Source of the DNA: Pseudomonas helleri
Lineage (GTDB): Bacteria > Pseudomonadota > Gammaproteobacteria > Pseudomonadales > Pseudomonadaceae
Direction: 5' to 3'
DNA: 64,000 nt
NCBI RefSeq assembly: GCF_001043025.1
Contig: NZ_JYLD01000002.1
Location: 372,001 to 436,000, forward strand
Shown here: positions 19,037 through 27,955 of the stretch, piece after piece
Numbering within the stretch: the first letter of the stretch is position 1
Layout of the letters: the number at the start of each line of letters is the position of its first letter
Translations under genes and position numbers: made by a program
Notes under the pieces: generated by a model
Database searches by the model: none
What the model was told of the DNA's origin: nothing
Seen by the model: the letters and a program-made list of their open reading frames with translations, nothing else

Positions 19037-19816
19037 TCAGGCATCGAAGAGTTCAGATGCCTGACAGGCCACTGACAACTCCTCGGTGAACTGCAGCAGC
19101 AATGGCGCCAGCTCGTGCAAGCGGGCCTGAGGCAGGCGTGCGCTGGGGCCTGCCACACTCAACACGCCGACCACATGCTTGCCCAGCGGGCTGCGCACCA
19201 CAGCAGCAATGGCGCTGGTGCCTATCGCCGAGCTTTCTTCTACGCAGGCATAACCCTGCTCACGGGCGATACGCAGACGCTCGAGCAACTCCACATTGGA
19301 GTGCGGCGCATTCGGTCCCACACCTTCGGGGGGCGTAATACCCTGGCGTTCAACCTGTGCCAAAGCCATGGCATCGCTCATGCTGGCCAGCCAGGCATGC
19401 CCGGACGCGGTGTAATACAGCGGCGCATCGCGGCCCATATCCGGGTCATAGCGTAGGCCAGAGCGGGCGCCCTGGGACTTGGCGATCCAGGTCAGGCGCT
19501 CACCGTCCACCACCCCTAAACGCACCAGTTCGCCGGTTTCCTGGGCGAGCCGATCAAGGATCGGCTGCACAATGTCGGCCCCACTGCTGGCCAGGTATTG
19601 AAAGCCCATGGCGACCAGCTTGGTCGACAAATGGTAACGGCTGTTCTCGCTGTTTTGCCGCACATAGCCCAACCGCACCAACTCGGTAAGCAAGCGATGG
19701 GTCGCACTTTTAGGGATGCCCAATTGCTCGGCGAGCGTCTGCATCGGCACGCCGCGAGGCTCCTGCGTGAGACTCTCAAGCACACTGAACACCCGTTCGA
19801 TCTGACTGCCAGCCAT
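19037..19816 (-). CDS. IclR-family transcriptional regulator
   Basis: A 259-residue IclR-type regulator from the ATG at 19816 (MAGSQIERVF). A winged helix-turn-helix covers about 1-75 (LAEQLGIPKSATHRLLTELV) and the effector-binding GAF-like domain about 80-255 (TWIAKSQGARSGLRYDPDMG, GYACVEESSAIGTSAIAAVV). Reading on to a start at 19888 adds an unconvincing leader. It is divergent from the flavin dehydrogenase and upstream of the Gfo/Idh operon, so it likely controls both. The effector is unknown. Confidence 0.88.
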   Translation of the reverse strand: MAGSQIERVFSVLESLTQEPRGVPMQTLAEQLGIPKSATHRLLTELVRLGYVRQNSENSRYHLSTKLVAMGFQYLASSGADIVQPILDRLAQETGELVRLGVVDGERLTWIAKSQGARSGLRYDPDMGRDAPLYYTASGHAWLASMSDAMALAQVERQGITPPEGVGPNAPHSNVELLERLRIAREQGYACVEESSAIGTSAIAAVVRSPLGKHVVGVLSVAGPSARLPQARLHELAPLLLQFTEELSVACQASELFDA

Positions 19817-19923
19817 ACAAAGCCCTCGCAAATGAAAGGATTCTAAAAGGTAAACCCGCAAACGCAAAAGCTGGAACTGAACAAACACACTCGGGGTTGT
19901 TGTTTTTAGAGCAAATCTTTATA

Positions 19924-19944
19924 TTTTGGAACTCAATTCCAAAA
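19924..19944. promoter_or_regulatory. Putative IclR operator before the flavin dehydrogenase
   Basis: TTTTGGAA-CTCAA-TTCCAAAA is a perfect 8-5-8 inverted repeat in the gap between the divergent IclR and flavoprotein genes, 23 nt before the latter's start. The GGAA...TTCC core is typical of IclR-family sites. Confidence 0.65.
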
Positions 19945-19967
19945 ACGATTCAATCCGGAGCCCCACC

Positions 19968-21686
19968 ATGACCGCAGCCCCTCAACCTGACGTTATCGAC
20001 TGTGATGTGCTGATTGTCGGCTCCGGTGCGGCCGGTTTGTCCGCAGCCGTCACGGCCGCCTGGCACGGGCAAAAAGTTATCGTGGTCGAAAAGGATGCGG
20101 TCTTCGGTGGCGCCACGGCCTGGTCCGGCGGTTGGGCCTGGGTGCCGTGCAACCCGCTGGCTAAACGCGCCGGGATCATTGAAGACGTGGAATTGCCGCG
20201 CACCTACCTCAAGCATGAATTGGGCGAGCGTTACGACCCGGCCATGATTGACGCGTTTCTGGAAGCCGGGCCGCGAATGGTGGCGTTCTTCGAGCGGCAC
20301 ACCCGCTTGCAGTTTGCCGATGGCAACGCCATTGCCGACATCCACGGCGACACCCCAGGCGCCGGGACTGGCGGGCGCTCGGTGATCGCCGCGCCGTATA
20401 ACGGCCGCGAGGTCGGCAAGCTGCTCAAGCGGCTGCGCAAAACCATGCGCGAAACCAGTTTTATGGGCATGCCGATCATGGCCGGACCAGACCTTGCGGC
20501 CTTTCTCAACCTGACACGCTCACTGCCGGCCGCCTGGCACGTGACCAAGCGCTTTGGCCGCCACCTGATTGACCTCGCCCTGCATGGCCGCGCCTTGCAA
20601 TTGGTCAATGGCGTGGCGCTGGTGGCGCGACTGGCCAAGTCGGCAGAAGACTTGGGTGTGTTGCTGTGGGAATCCGCACCGGTCACATCACTCACTCAGG
20701 ACGAGGCAGGCGTTACTGGCGCGGTGGTCAAGACAGCACGCGGGGACATCCGCATTCGCGCCCGCAAGGCGGTGGTGCTGGCAGCCGGGGGCTTTGCCAA
20801 TGATATTGAGCGGCGCAAGGCGCTGTTTCCGCGCACACCGACCGGCCACGAACACTTGGCCCTGCCGCCGCTGGGCGTCAATGGCGATGGTCTGACCCTC
20901 GGTGAAAGCGCTGGCGGGCAGATCAACAGCGACCTGCACTCCACGGTCGCCTGGGCCCCGGTGTCCCGCGTCACGCACAGCGACGGCAGCATCGGGCACT
21001 TTCCGCACATCATTGAACGCGCCAAGCCGGGAATCATTGGCGTATTGAGCAACGGTCAGCGCTTCGTCAACGAAGCCAATGGCTACTACGATTACGTCAC
21101 CGCCATGGTGGAACAAGCACCAGCCGGTGAACCGGTCGCTTCGTGGCTGATCTGCACCCATGACTTCCAGCGCCGTTACGGGCTCGGCATCTCGCGGCCG
21201 TTTCCCATCCCCGTGGGGCCGTTTATCCAGTCCGGCTACCTGAAAAGCGCCTACACCCTGGAAGGCCTGGCCCGCGTGTGTGGCATTGACGCCAAGGGCT
21301 TGCAAACCACCGTGGACAACTACAACCGCCACGCGCAAACAGGCCAGGACCCACAATTTGGGCGCGGCTCAACCCCGTACAACCGCAAGCAAGGCGACCC
21401 GCTGCATCAGCCCAACCCTTGCGTGGCACCGATCAGCAAAGGACCGTTTTACGCGGTCAAGGTCGAACCCGGCTGCTTTGGCACCTTTGCCGGGCTCAAA
21501 ACCAACGAACACGCCCAAGTGCTGAACGCAGACGGTCAGGCGATAAAAGGCTTGTATGCGGCAGGCACGGACATGGCCAGCATCATGGGCGGGTACTACC
21601 CGGCAGGTGGGATAAATCTTGGGCCGGCCCTGACGTTTGGCTACATCGCCGGGCGGCATATGGCGGGGGTGACGCAGTACGAGTGA
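19968..21686 (+). CDS. FAD-dependent dehydrogenase (3-ketosteroid dehydrogenase/fumarate reductase family)
   Basis: A 572-residue flavoprotein from the ATG at 19968, which has CCGGAG upstream; an earlier in-frame TTG lies inside the operator. The N-terminal FAD fold (VLIVGSGAAGLSAAVTAAW) is followed by GGATAWSGGWAWVP; near the C-terminus are FAGLKTNEHAQVL and MGGYYPAGGINLGPALTFG, typical of 3-oxosteroid-1-dehydrogenase-like proteins. Such enzymes desaturate a ring next to a keto group. Next to protocatechuate genes, it could desaturate a cyclohexane-type acid. That role is inference only. Confidence 0.8.
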   Translation: MTAAPQPDVIDCDVLIVGSGAAGLSAAVTAAWHGQKVIVVEKDAVFGGATAWSGGWAWVPCNPLAKRAGIIEDVELPRTYLKHELGERYDPAMIDAFLEAGPRMVAFFERHTRLQFADGNAIADIHGDTPGAGTGGRSVIAAPYNGREVGKLLKRLRKTMRETSFMGMPIMAGPDLAAFLNLTRSLPAAWHVTKRFGRHLIDLALHGRALQLVNGVALVARLAKSAEDLGVLLWESAPVTSLTQDEAGVTGAVVKTARGDIRIRARKAVVLAAGGFANDIERRKALFPRTPTGHEHLALPPLGVNGDGLTLGESAGGQINSDLHSTVAWAPVSRVTHSDGSIGHFPHIIERAKPGIIGVLSNGQRFVNEANGYYDYVTAMVEQAPAGEPVASWLICTHDFQRRYGLGISRPFPIPVGPFIQSGYLKSAYTLEGLARVCGIDAKGLQTTVDNYNRHAQTGQDPQFGRGSTPYNRKQGDPLHQPNPCVAPISKGPFYAVKVEPGCFGTFAGLKTNEHAQVLNADGQAIKGLYAAGTDMASIMGGYYPAGGINLGPALTFGYIAGRHMAGVTQYE

Positions 21687-21695
21687 GTCATTGAG

Positions 21696-21726
21696 GTGGG
21701 AGTCAGGCGGGTTAGCCTGCTCCCAC
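21696..21726. terminator. Hairpin between the convergent flavoprotein and pcaG genes
   Basis: GTGGGAG and CTCCCAC pair, with an inner CAGGC/GCCTG stem, between two convergent genes. The outer arms resemble a decayed GTGGGAGCGGGC-type REP. There is no T run, so terminator function is only likely. Confidence 0.5.
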
Positions 21727-21735
21727 ATGCAGCCC

Positions 21736-22341
21736 TTAAAAATCGAAGAACACCGTTTCGTTCGGGCCTTGAATATAGATATCAAAACGGTACGCCGGTT
21801 TGCCGTTCACTTCGCAGCGATGGGCAATCAGGGTTTCACGGCGTTGCGGTTGCTCGATCAGGTTGAGCACCGGGCATTTGCCGTTGGCCTCCGGCTCGTC
21901 GCTGAAGTACAGGCGGGTCTGCAAATGGATGTTGATCCCGCGGGCAAACAGCGACACGTTGATGTGCGGCGCCATCGGCACACCGGCAGCATTTTTGACC
22001 ACACCCGGCTTGATCGTGTTGAGCGTCCATTCCCCGGCATCAAAGGTTGTGGCGGTACGGCCGAAGCTGTTGAAAGGCTTCTCGGCGTCGAAGTGTTCGT
22101 CGTAAACGCCTTCGTGGTTGGCTTGCCAGAACTCCAGGAAGGAGTCGCGGACCAAATGGCCATTGCCGTCATGGACGTTGCCGACCAGCACAATGTGCTC
22201 GCCCGGCGCGTCAGGCTTGGCCATGTCGTTCCAGATTTCTTCCGGGCGGGACGGGTTACCGGCGGCGGCCAGCGCCAGGCCGATATGCACGTAAGGGCCA
22301 GCCGTTTGCGATGGCGTTTCGGGTAGCAGTTCGATAGGCAT
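21736..22341 (-). CDS. pcaG: Protocatechuate 3,4-dioxygenase alpha subunit
   Basis: A 201-residue alpha subunit of the intradiol dioxygenase, with the family opening ETPSQTAGPYVHIGLALAAAG and the closing region RFDIYIQGPNETVFFDF. It lacks the iron ligands, which are in PcaH, and contributes to the (alpha-beta)12 assembly and substrate pocket. The enzyme opens protocatechuate to beta-carboxy-cis,cis-muconate. It is 11 nt downstream of pcaH. Confidence 0.95.
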   Translation of the reverse strand: MPIELLPETPSQTAGPYVHIGLALAAAGNPSRPEEIWNDMAKPDAPGEHIVLVGNVHDGNGHLVRDSFLEFWQANHEGVYDEHFDAEKPFNSFGRTATTFDAGEWTLNTIKPGVVKNAAGVPMAPHINVSLFARGINIHLQTRLYFSDEPEANGKCPVLNLIEQPQRRETLIAHRCEVNGKPAYRFDIYIQGPNETVFFDF

Positions 22342-22352
22342 GACGAGGCTCC

Positions 22353-23072
22353 TCAGCAGTTTTCGAAGTGAGTCTTGCGCTGACCGCGCAGCACGATGTC
22401 AAAGCGATAGGCCAGGCAATCCATCGGATTGGCGGCGCCCATGTCCAGGCGCGCAATCAGGCTTTGCACCGCCTCAGGGTTGGCAATCGACTTGACGATC
22501 GGGCACATAGGGATCAGCGGATCGCCTTCGAAATACAACTGGGTAATCAAGCGCGTGGCAATCGACGGGCCACTGATCGACACGTGAATATGCGCCGGGC
22601 GCCAGTCATTGGGGCCGTTGCGCCACGGGTAAGGGCCGGGCTTGACGGTACGGAAGCTGTAATAGCCCTGGCTGTCCGTGAGCGTGCGGCCCACGCCACC
22701 AAAGTTGGGGTCCAGCGGGGCCAGATAGCGGTCGTTTTTGTGACGATAACGGCCACCGGCGTTGGCTTGCCAGATCTCTACCAAGGTGTGTGGGATCGGC
22801 TTGCCGTATTGGTCGCAGACACGACCCGAGAGCAAAATCCGCTCACCGACCGGCAAACCGCCATTGTTGAAGTTCAACAACAGGTCGTTGTCGAACTTGC
22901 CGAATTTGAGGTGGGAAAAATCAGGGCCACTGGTTTCGCTCACCGATTGCGGGATGCTCACCAGCGCTTGGCGCGGGGAACGGGCAATCGAGGTTTTGTA
23001 GTCAGGGGTCAGGGCTTTGGGGTGCCAGTTGCGATCACGGATGATAAAGCGCCGGCTGTCTGCATCAGACAT
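22353..23072 (-). CDS. pcaH: Protocatechuate 3,4-dioxygenase beta subunit
   Basis: A 239-residue catalytic subunit. The non-haem Fe(III) ligands are visible as Tyr109 (GGRYRH), Tyr148 (GPYPW), His161 and His163 (RPAHIHV), each one residue beyond the P. putida numbering. First gene of pcaHG, with a PcaQ-type box about 87 nt upstream. It receives protocatechuate made by QuiC; the later beta-ketoadipate genes (pcaBDC and others) are not in the window. Confidence 0.96.
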   Translation of the reverse strand: MSDADSRRFIIRDRNWHPKALTPDYKTSIARSPRQALVSIPQSVSETSGPDFSHLKFGKFDNDLLLNFNNGGLPVGERILLSGRVCDQYGKPIPHTLVEIWQANAGGRYRHKNDRYLAPLDPNFGGVGRTLTDSQGYYSFRTVKPGPYPWRNGPNDWRPAHIHVSISGPSIATRLITQLYFEGDPLIPMCPIVKSIANPEAVQSLIARLDMGAANPMDCLAYRFDIVLRGQRKTHFENC

Positions 23073-23158
23073 GTCGATCTCCTGTTGTTTTTATAAAGGC
23101 CAGGCGCCAGTTTTAAACAACAGAGGTTCAAGCACTATTGAAAAGGCCAACCCTTAAC

Positions 23159-23174
23159 ATAACCAAATGGTTAT
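23159..23174. promoter_or_regulatory. PcaQ box upstream of pcaH
   Basis: ATAACCA-AA-TGGTTAT is a perfect 7-2-7 inverted repeat that matches the PcaQ motif described in rhizobia (ATAACC-N4-GGTTA). It lies 87 nt before pcaH and overlaps the pcaQ stop codon. Confidence 0.75.
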
Positions 23175-24100
23175 GGATAAACGCCTTCGGCATAGGCATG
23201 CCCCAGCTCACGCAGCACCTCGACACAACCTTGGGCCGCCACCGACATGGGCACATGGGCGTTACTGCAAATGCCGATCGAACCGCCCGGCTCACGCTGC
23301 CCGAGGTCAATTTCATGCAGTTCGCCGCTGGCCAGATCCAGACGCACAGCATCCAGCGGGGCGATCCACACCGCATCGTTACGCAGCACGTAGCGGCGGC
23401 TCACCGTGACTGACAGGGTTTCCAGACGCTGGCGCGACTGGCTGATGCCGCACTGCACAAACAGGCTGTCAGCAAAGGTACGGATGGTGGTGTTGGCCAG
23501 CGGCAACACCAGCGGGTAGCGCTCCAGTTGGCTACGGTCCAGCGGGCCTTGCAGCAACGGATGGCCCGGCCGCACCACCAGGGTCATCGATTCGCTGTAC
23601 AGGTGTTCAAAGTTCATACCCTGAATTTCCGGGCTGTCGGTCATACGCCCAATCACCAAATCGACATCACCGACACGCAACTGCGACAAAAGATACGCAC
23701 TCGGCCCGGTCACGATACTCACCACCAGCGCCGAATGGCGGGCGTGCAGGCGGCTGACCAACTCGGGTACCAGCAGGCTCTCAACGGTGGACAACACCCC
23801 CAGCCGCACCGTCCCCCCGGAGTATTCGCCCCCGCGCAAGGCGTTCACCCCTTCGCGCAAAGCCTGCACCGACGGCGTCGCATAACGCAGGAAAGCCACC
23901 CCGGCCTCGGTCAGACGGATACCGCTTTTGCTGCGCACAAACAGACTCACCGTCAGTAGCTCTTCAAGCTCCTTGAGGGTTTTGGACATGGCCGGCTGGC
24001 TCACCGCCAACACATCCGCCGCCCGCGCCAAACTGCCTTGGCGTGCCATCTCCAGAAAGCACACCAGATGACGGTATTTGATGCGGGTATCGATGTTCAC
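23171..24100 (-). CDS. pcaQ: LysR-family activator PcaQ
   Basis: A 309-residue LysR regulator with an N-terminal helix-turn-helix (YRHLVCFLEMARQGSLARAA, LAVSQPAMSKTLKELEELL) and a periplasmic-binding-type effector domain. It resembles PcaQ, which activates pca genes with beta-carboxymuconate or gamma-carboxymuconolactone. Unlike the usual divergent arrangement, it is on the same strand directly upstream of pcaHG, with a perfect PcaQ box at its 3' end. Confidence 0.85.
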   Translation of the reverse strand: MNIDTRIKYRHLVCFLEMARQGSLARAADVLAVSQPAMSKTLKELEELLTVSLFVRSKSGIRLTEAGVAFLRYATPSVQALREGVNALRGGEYSGGTVRLGVLSTVESLLVPELVSRLHARHSALVVSIVTGPSAYLLSQLRVGDVDLVIGRMTDSPEIQGMNFEHLYSESMTLVVRPGHPLLQGPLDRSQLERYPLVLPLANTTIRTFADSLFVQCGISQSRQRLETLSVTVSRRYVLRNDAVWIAPLDAVRLDLASGELHEIDLGQREPGGSIGICSNAHVPMSVAAQGCVEVLRELGHAYAEGVYP

Positions 24101-24133
24101 AGGGGTAAAAACTCCGAGCAGGGCTGGACGCGG

Positions 24134-25162
24134 TCACGCATCGTCGACAGGAACGTTTTGCAGATAAAACTCATGGAGCTTGGCTTGCAACAGCCTCTTG
24201 TCCGGCAAATGCGTCTGATATTCGGCGATCAATGCCGGGGACAATGAGCGGTTCAGCGCGTATTCAACCACTTCATCCTCTTTACTGGCACACAATAAAA
24301 CCCCAATCGCCGGATTCTCGTGCGGCTTGCGATGATCCCGGTCCAGGGCTTCAAGGTAGAAATTGAGTTTGCCGAGATGCTCGGGTTCGAAGCGTCCGAC
24401 CTTTAATTCAATCGCGACCAGACAATTCAAACCTCGGTGAAACAGCACCAGATCTACCACAAAGTCACGAGCGCCAACCTGCAATGGGTACTGCGAACCA
24501 ACAAAACAGAAGTCATGCCCCAACTCGGTCAGAAATGCTTTTAGATGCCCAAGCAAACCCTGATGCAAACCTGACTCACTGTGCCCCTTGGGTAATTGGA
24601 GAAACTCCAGAACATAAGCGTCTTTAAAAATGCTCGTAACGTCCTCTATACGCTCTTTTAAGGCAGGCGAAAGCTTTGCAGGCTGAATGATCGTTCTCTC
24701 GAATAATGCGCTTTGCAGTTGGCGCCCCAACTCACGACTCGACCACTTTTGAGCGATTGCCGTACGCATATAGAACGCTCGCTGCTGTGCCATTGAGCAT
24801 TGGCTCAGCAGCATTAAATGATGCGTCCAGGGCATTTGTGTCAGCAGCGCTGACACTAAATGTTCCTCTGCCTTGTACGCTTCATAAAATTGACGCATGC
24901 GAAATAAATTTCGACGGGTAAAGCCTCTAAGGCCAGGCTGAGTGTGGGCAATATGGGCCGCCAGTTGCTCGACAACAGAATCGCCCCATTCAGCGTGTTC
25001 AAGTTTTTGACTGATAAAAGCACCGACTTGCCAATAAAGCTCAATCAGATGCGCATTCACAGCCATGGCGGCGCTTTGCTGAGCACTTTTGATCATTTTC
25101 ACCACGTGCGCAAAGCCATTCGTCTCGGCCGGCCCTGGAAAATCGTGATTATTCTTTTGCAT
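24134..25162 (-). CDS. DUF1016/YhcG-type PD-(D/E)XK nuclease-family protein
   Basis: A 342-residue protein: an N-terminal helical DUF1016 domain (LIELYWQVGAFIS, RGFTRRNLFRMRQFYEAY, PWTHHLMLLSQC) and a C-terminal PD-(D/E)XK nuclease-like domain (VLEFLQLPKG, DFVVDLVLFHRGLNCLVAIELKVG with the D...ExK signature, IGVLLCASKEDEVVEYAL). The ATG at 25162 has GAGG upstream and is preferred to starts at 25177 and 25198. Function is unsettled; family members occur as lone genes and near restriction systems. No partner lies beside it here. Confidence 0.8.
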   Translation of the reverse strand: MQKNNHDFPGPAETNGFAHVVKMIKSAQQSAAMAVNAHLIELYWQVGAFISQKLEHAEWGDSVVEQLAAHIAHTQPGLRGFTRRNLFRMRQFYEAYKAEEHLVSALLTQMPWTHHLMLLSQCSMAQQRAFYMRTAIAQKWSSRELGRQLQSALFERTIIQPAKLSPALKERIEDVTSIFKDAYVLEFLQLPKGHSESGLHQGLLGHLKAFLTELGHDFCFVGSQYPLQVGARDFVVDLVLFHRGLNCLVAIELKVGRFEPEHLGKLNFYLEALDRDHRKPHENPAIGVLLCASKEDEVVEYALNRSLSPALIAEYQTHLPDKRLLQAKLHEFYLQNVPVDDA

Positions 25163-25392
25163 GGGAACCTCGGGCATGACGAAAAATGTCACGCCCACCC
25201 TACGTTCCGCCCTCCCTTTAGTCAGTCAGCCCAAACCTACAAGCAGTCGACTCGGCATGTAGCCCAACTCTGTGAGGTCATCCGACCAACGTCCATACTT
25301 ATCCACCGCTCAACAAACGTCTGACAGCCGGGCTGGCGCTGTGCCTGCCGAGCAGCAACACTCAATAAACAGATTTATCAGAGGATTCCTCC

Positions 25393-26286
25393 ATGCAATG
25401 GAAAAAAGGCCGCCGTAGCGACAACGTTGAAGACGTGCGCGATCAACGTACCGGTGGCGGTGGAGGAATGCGCATCGGCGGCGGTAAAGGCTTGAGCCTG
25501 ATGGCGGTGGTGGTGATTGTCGGGATTGGCCTGCTCACCGGTCAGGACCCTTTGCAGATCCTCGGCCAGCTCAGCGGCCAACTGACGGAGCAGTCGTCAC
25601 CTCAGGTGACGCAGCAAGCAGGCCATGCGCCGCCTGCCAATGATCAGCAAGCAGACTTTGTGCGGGCGATTCTGGGCGACACCGAAGACACCTGGCGCCA
25701 GGTGTTTCAGCAGTCAGGTCGCACTTACAAAGACCCGACGCTGGTGCTCTTTCGCGGCCAGGTCAGTTCGGCCTGCGGCTTTGCCACGGCGGCCAGCGGG
25801 CCTTTTTATTGCCCGGCTGACCAGAAGGTTTATCTGGACATGAGTTTCTTCCAGGAGATGGCCCAACGCTTCAAGGCCGCCGGGGATTTTGCCCAGGCGT
25901 ATGTGATCGCCCATGAAGTGGGGCATCACGTGCAAACGCTGTTGGGGGTTTCGTCAAAAATGCAGATGGCCCGCCAGCAAGGCAAACGCATGGAGGGTGA
26001 CGGCGGTTTACTGGTACGTCAGGAACTGCAAGCTGACTGCCTGGCCGGGGTGTGGGCCAACCTTGCGCAAAAACGTCACGACTGGCTGGAACCCGGCGAC
26101 ATCGAGTCCGCTCTCAATGCTGCCACCGCCATTGGTGATGACCGTTTACAACAGCAGTCACAAGGGCGCGTAATGCCCGACTCATTCACCCATGGCACTT
26201 CTGCGCAACGCGTGAGGTGGTTCAAGACCGGTTTTGCCAACGGTGATATTAATCAGTGCGACACCTTTTCGGCAGCGAGGCTTTAA
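25393..26286 (+). CDS. ypfJ: YpfJ-family membrane-anchored zinc metallopeptidase
   Basis: A 297-residue neutral zinc metallopeptidase: charged glycine-rich N-terminus (1-32), one transmembrane helix (about 34-50), a low-complexity linker and a catalytic domain with HEVGHH at 174-179 (zinc ligands and general base) and a downstream glutamate in LQADCLAGVW. The active site should face the periplasm. The next gene starts on the base after its stop codon, implying co-transcription. Substrate unknown. Confidence 0.88.
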   Translation: MQWKKGRRSDNVEDVRDQRTGGGGGMRIGGGKGLSLMAVVVIVGIGLLTGQDPLQILGQLSGQLTEQSSPQVTQQAGHAPPANDQQADFVRAILGDTEDTWRQVFQQSGRTYKDPTLVLFRGQVSSACGFATAASGPFYCPADQKVYLDMSFFQEMAQRFKAAGDFAQAYVIAHEVGHHVQTLLGVSSKMQMARQQGKRMEGDGGLLVRQELQADCLAGVWANLAQKRHDWLEPGDIESALNAATAIGDDRLQQQSQGRVMPDSFTHGTSAQRVRWFKTGFANGDINQCDTFSAARL

Positions 26287-27270
26287 ATGGCAAAACGGTT
26301 GATGGCAGTCGTCGGTCTGGTGCTCGCGTGTTCTTCGGCAATAGCCGCAGAACACGGGGTCAAAGTGTTAAGCCCCGATCAGATGAAGATCGGCACGAGC
26401 GAGCTGAATATCGGGCTCAGTCAAAACTGGAATCAACCGTTGCCCGCTGTGCAGCGGGCGCTGATTGTGATCCATGGTCGCTTGCGCAATGCGCAAACCT
26501 ATCTGGAGAGTGGCGAAAAAGCCGCGACGCAAGCCGGGCAGTTATCCACAACCCTAGTGATTGCGCCGCAGTTTCTCAATGAAAGTGATGGCACCCGCCA
26601 CACGTTGCCCAACGATGTACTGCGCTGGCACGCCAATGACTGGATGGCCGGTGAGCCCGCGATCAGCCCAACACCCTTGAGTTCGTACGCGGCCATAGAC
26701 CAGATCCTGCAACGCCTGGGCGACCGCAAGTTGTTCCCCCATTTGCGCGAAGTGGTCATTGCCGGGCATTCGGGCGGAGCACAAGTGGCGCAGCGCTATG
26801 CCCTGACCACCCAGGCGGACAAAGCCCTGGAGGCCGAAGGCATCAAGGTGCGTTACGTGATTGCCAACCCGTCGTCCTACGCCTATTTCGACAAACAGCG
26901 CCCGGTGTCCAACTTTGATCCGGCCACCTGCCCCGGTTTCAATACCTGGAAATACGGGCTGAAAGACTTGCCCGCCTATGTGGCCGGGCAAAAGCACCAC
27001 ACGCTTGAGCAAAACTATGTGAGCCGCGACATTACCTATTTGCTCGGGGCCAAAGACACCGACCCCAACCATCCGGCGCTGGATAAAAGCTGCGAAGCCG
27101 AAGCCCAGGGCGCGTATCGCTTGATACGTGGGCACAACTACTTTGACTACCTGACCCAGCGCCATCCGCAGGGGCTCAACCAACGCTTGGTTGAAGTGCC
27201 GGGGGTTGGCCACAACGGCGATGAAATGTTCACCTCGCCAGAAGGGCAAAAGGCGCTGTTCGCAAGGTAA
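26287..27270 (+). CDS. Secreted alpha/beta-hydrolase-fold protein
   Basis: A 327-residue protein with a signal peptide of about 20 residues (RLMAVVGLVLACSSAIA). The hydrolase core shows ALIVIHGRLRN (oxyanion loop), the nucleophile elbow VIAGHSGGAQVAQRYAL (serine within GHSGG) and a late VPGVGHNG histidine. It probably acts in the periplasm on an unknown ester or amide. It directly abuts ypfJ and is followed by a REP pair. Confidence 0.78.
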   Translation: MAKRLMAVVGLVLACSSAIAAEHGVKVLSPDQMKIGTSELNIGLSQNWNQPLPAVQRALIVIHGRLRNAQTYLESGEKAATQAGQLSTTLVIAPQFLNESDGTRHTLPNDVLRWHANDWMAGEPAISPTPLSSYAAIDQILQRLGDRKLFPHLREVVIAGHSGGAQVAQRYALTTQADKALEAEGIKVRYVIANPSSYAYFDKQRPVSNFDPATCPGFNTWKYGLKDLPAYVAGQKHHTLEQNYVSRDITYLLGAKDTDPNHPALDKSCEAEAQGAYRLIRGHNYFDYLTQRHPQGLNQRLVEVPGVGHNGDEMFTSPEGQKALFAR

Positions 27271-27286
27271 GTTCGCCCTGCTCTTT

Positions 27287-27352
27287 GTAGGAGCGAGCTT
27301 GCCTCGCGATCTTTTGATCGATTAAAAGATCGCGAGGCAAGCTCGCTCCTAC
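27287..27352. repeat. REP inverted pair, GTAGGAGCGAGCTTGCCTCGCGATC family
   Basis: Two inverted copies of the second REP family (ends GTAGGAGC...GCTCCTAC) separated by a short TTTGATCGATTAAA spacer, lying between convergent genes where they may act as a bidirectional terminator. Confidence 0.88.
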
Positions 27353-27364
27353 AGAGGTGGGGAG

Positions 27365-27955
27365 TCAATTCAGCAGTTGGTGGAGTTCGGCGCAGTCTTT
27401 GGCGTGCCAGTCGGTCAGTTCGGGCCACGGATTGTCCGGGACGTTGACCAATACCGTTTTGCTCCCGGCCGCACGGCCGCATGCCAGGTCAAAACGGTAG
27501 TCGCCCACCATCACCATGTCCGACGGCGCAACAGCCCAGGCTTGCGCCAACTGCAGTAGGCCATCGGGGTCGGGTTTGTGCGCGGCGTTCTCGCGCCCCA
27601 ATACGTCCTGCGGCGCAAAGCACTGATCCAGACCAATCGCCTTGAGGGTGATGTGCGCCAGCTCTTGAGCGTTACGCGTCAACACGCCCAGGCGGTAACC
27701 ACGGGCAGCCAGGTCGCGCACCAGCTCGATTGCGCCCGGCGCTGGCGTGGAAGCCAATGCCAGTTCGCGCTCATGCTCCAGCAACCAGGCATGCTTGGCG
27801 GCCGCTTCGTCAGCGGGCAAGCCGTTGAGGTGGGTCAGGATGTCGTCTTCGGACGGGATGCCCAATGCCTGACGAATCGCCGCAAAGTCATGCACGGCGA
27901 GGGTCAGGGTGCCGTCCATGTCGAACACCCAATGCTTGATGTCCTTGAGTGTCAT
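27365..27955 (-). CDS. HAD-superfamily hydrolase (phosphatase-like)
   Basis: A 196-residue HAD-IA protein. Motif I is FDMDGTL (nucleophile Asp12, acid Asp14), motif II VLTRN, the lysine motif HKPDPDGL, and motif IV MVGDYRFDLACGRAAG. The small helical cap favours a small phosphorylated substrate, for example a phosphoglycolate-like compound; specificity is unknown. Its ATG overlaps the tesB stop by 4 nt, so the two are translated together. Confidence 0.85.
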   Translation of the reverse strand: MTLKDIKHWVFDMDGTLTLAVHDFAAIRQALGIPSEDDILTHLNGLPADEAAAKHAWLLEHERELALASTPAPGAIELVRDLAARGYRLGVLTRNAQELAHITLKAIGLDQCFAPQDVLGRENAAHKPDPDGLLQLAQAWAVAPSDMVMVGDYRFDLACGRAAGSKTVLVNVPDNPWPELTDWHAKDCAELHQLLN

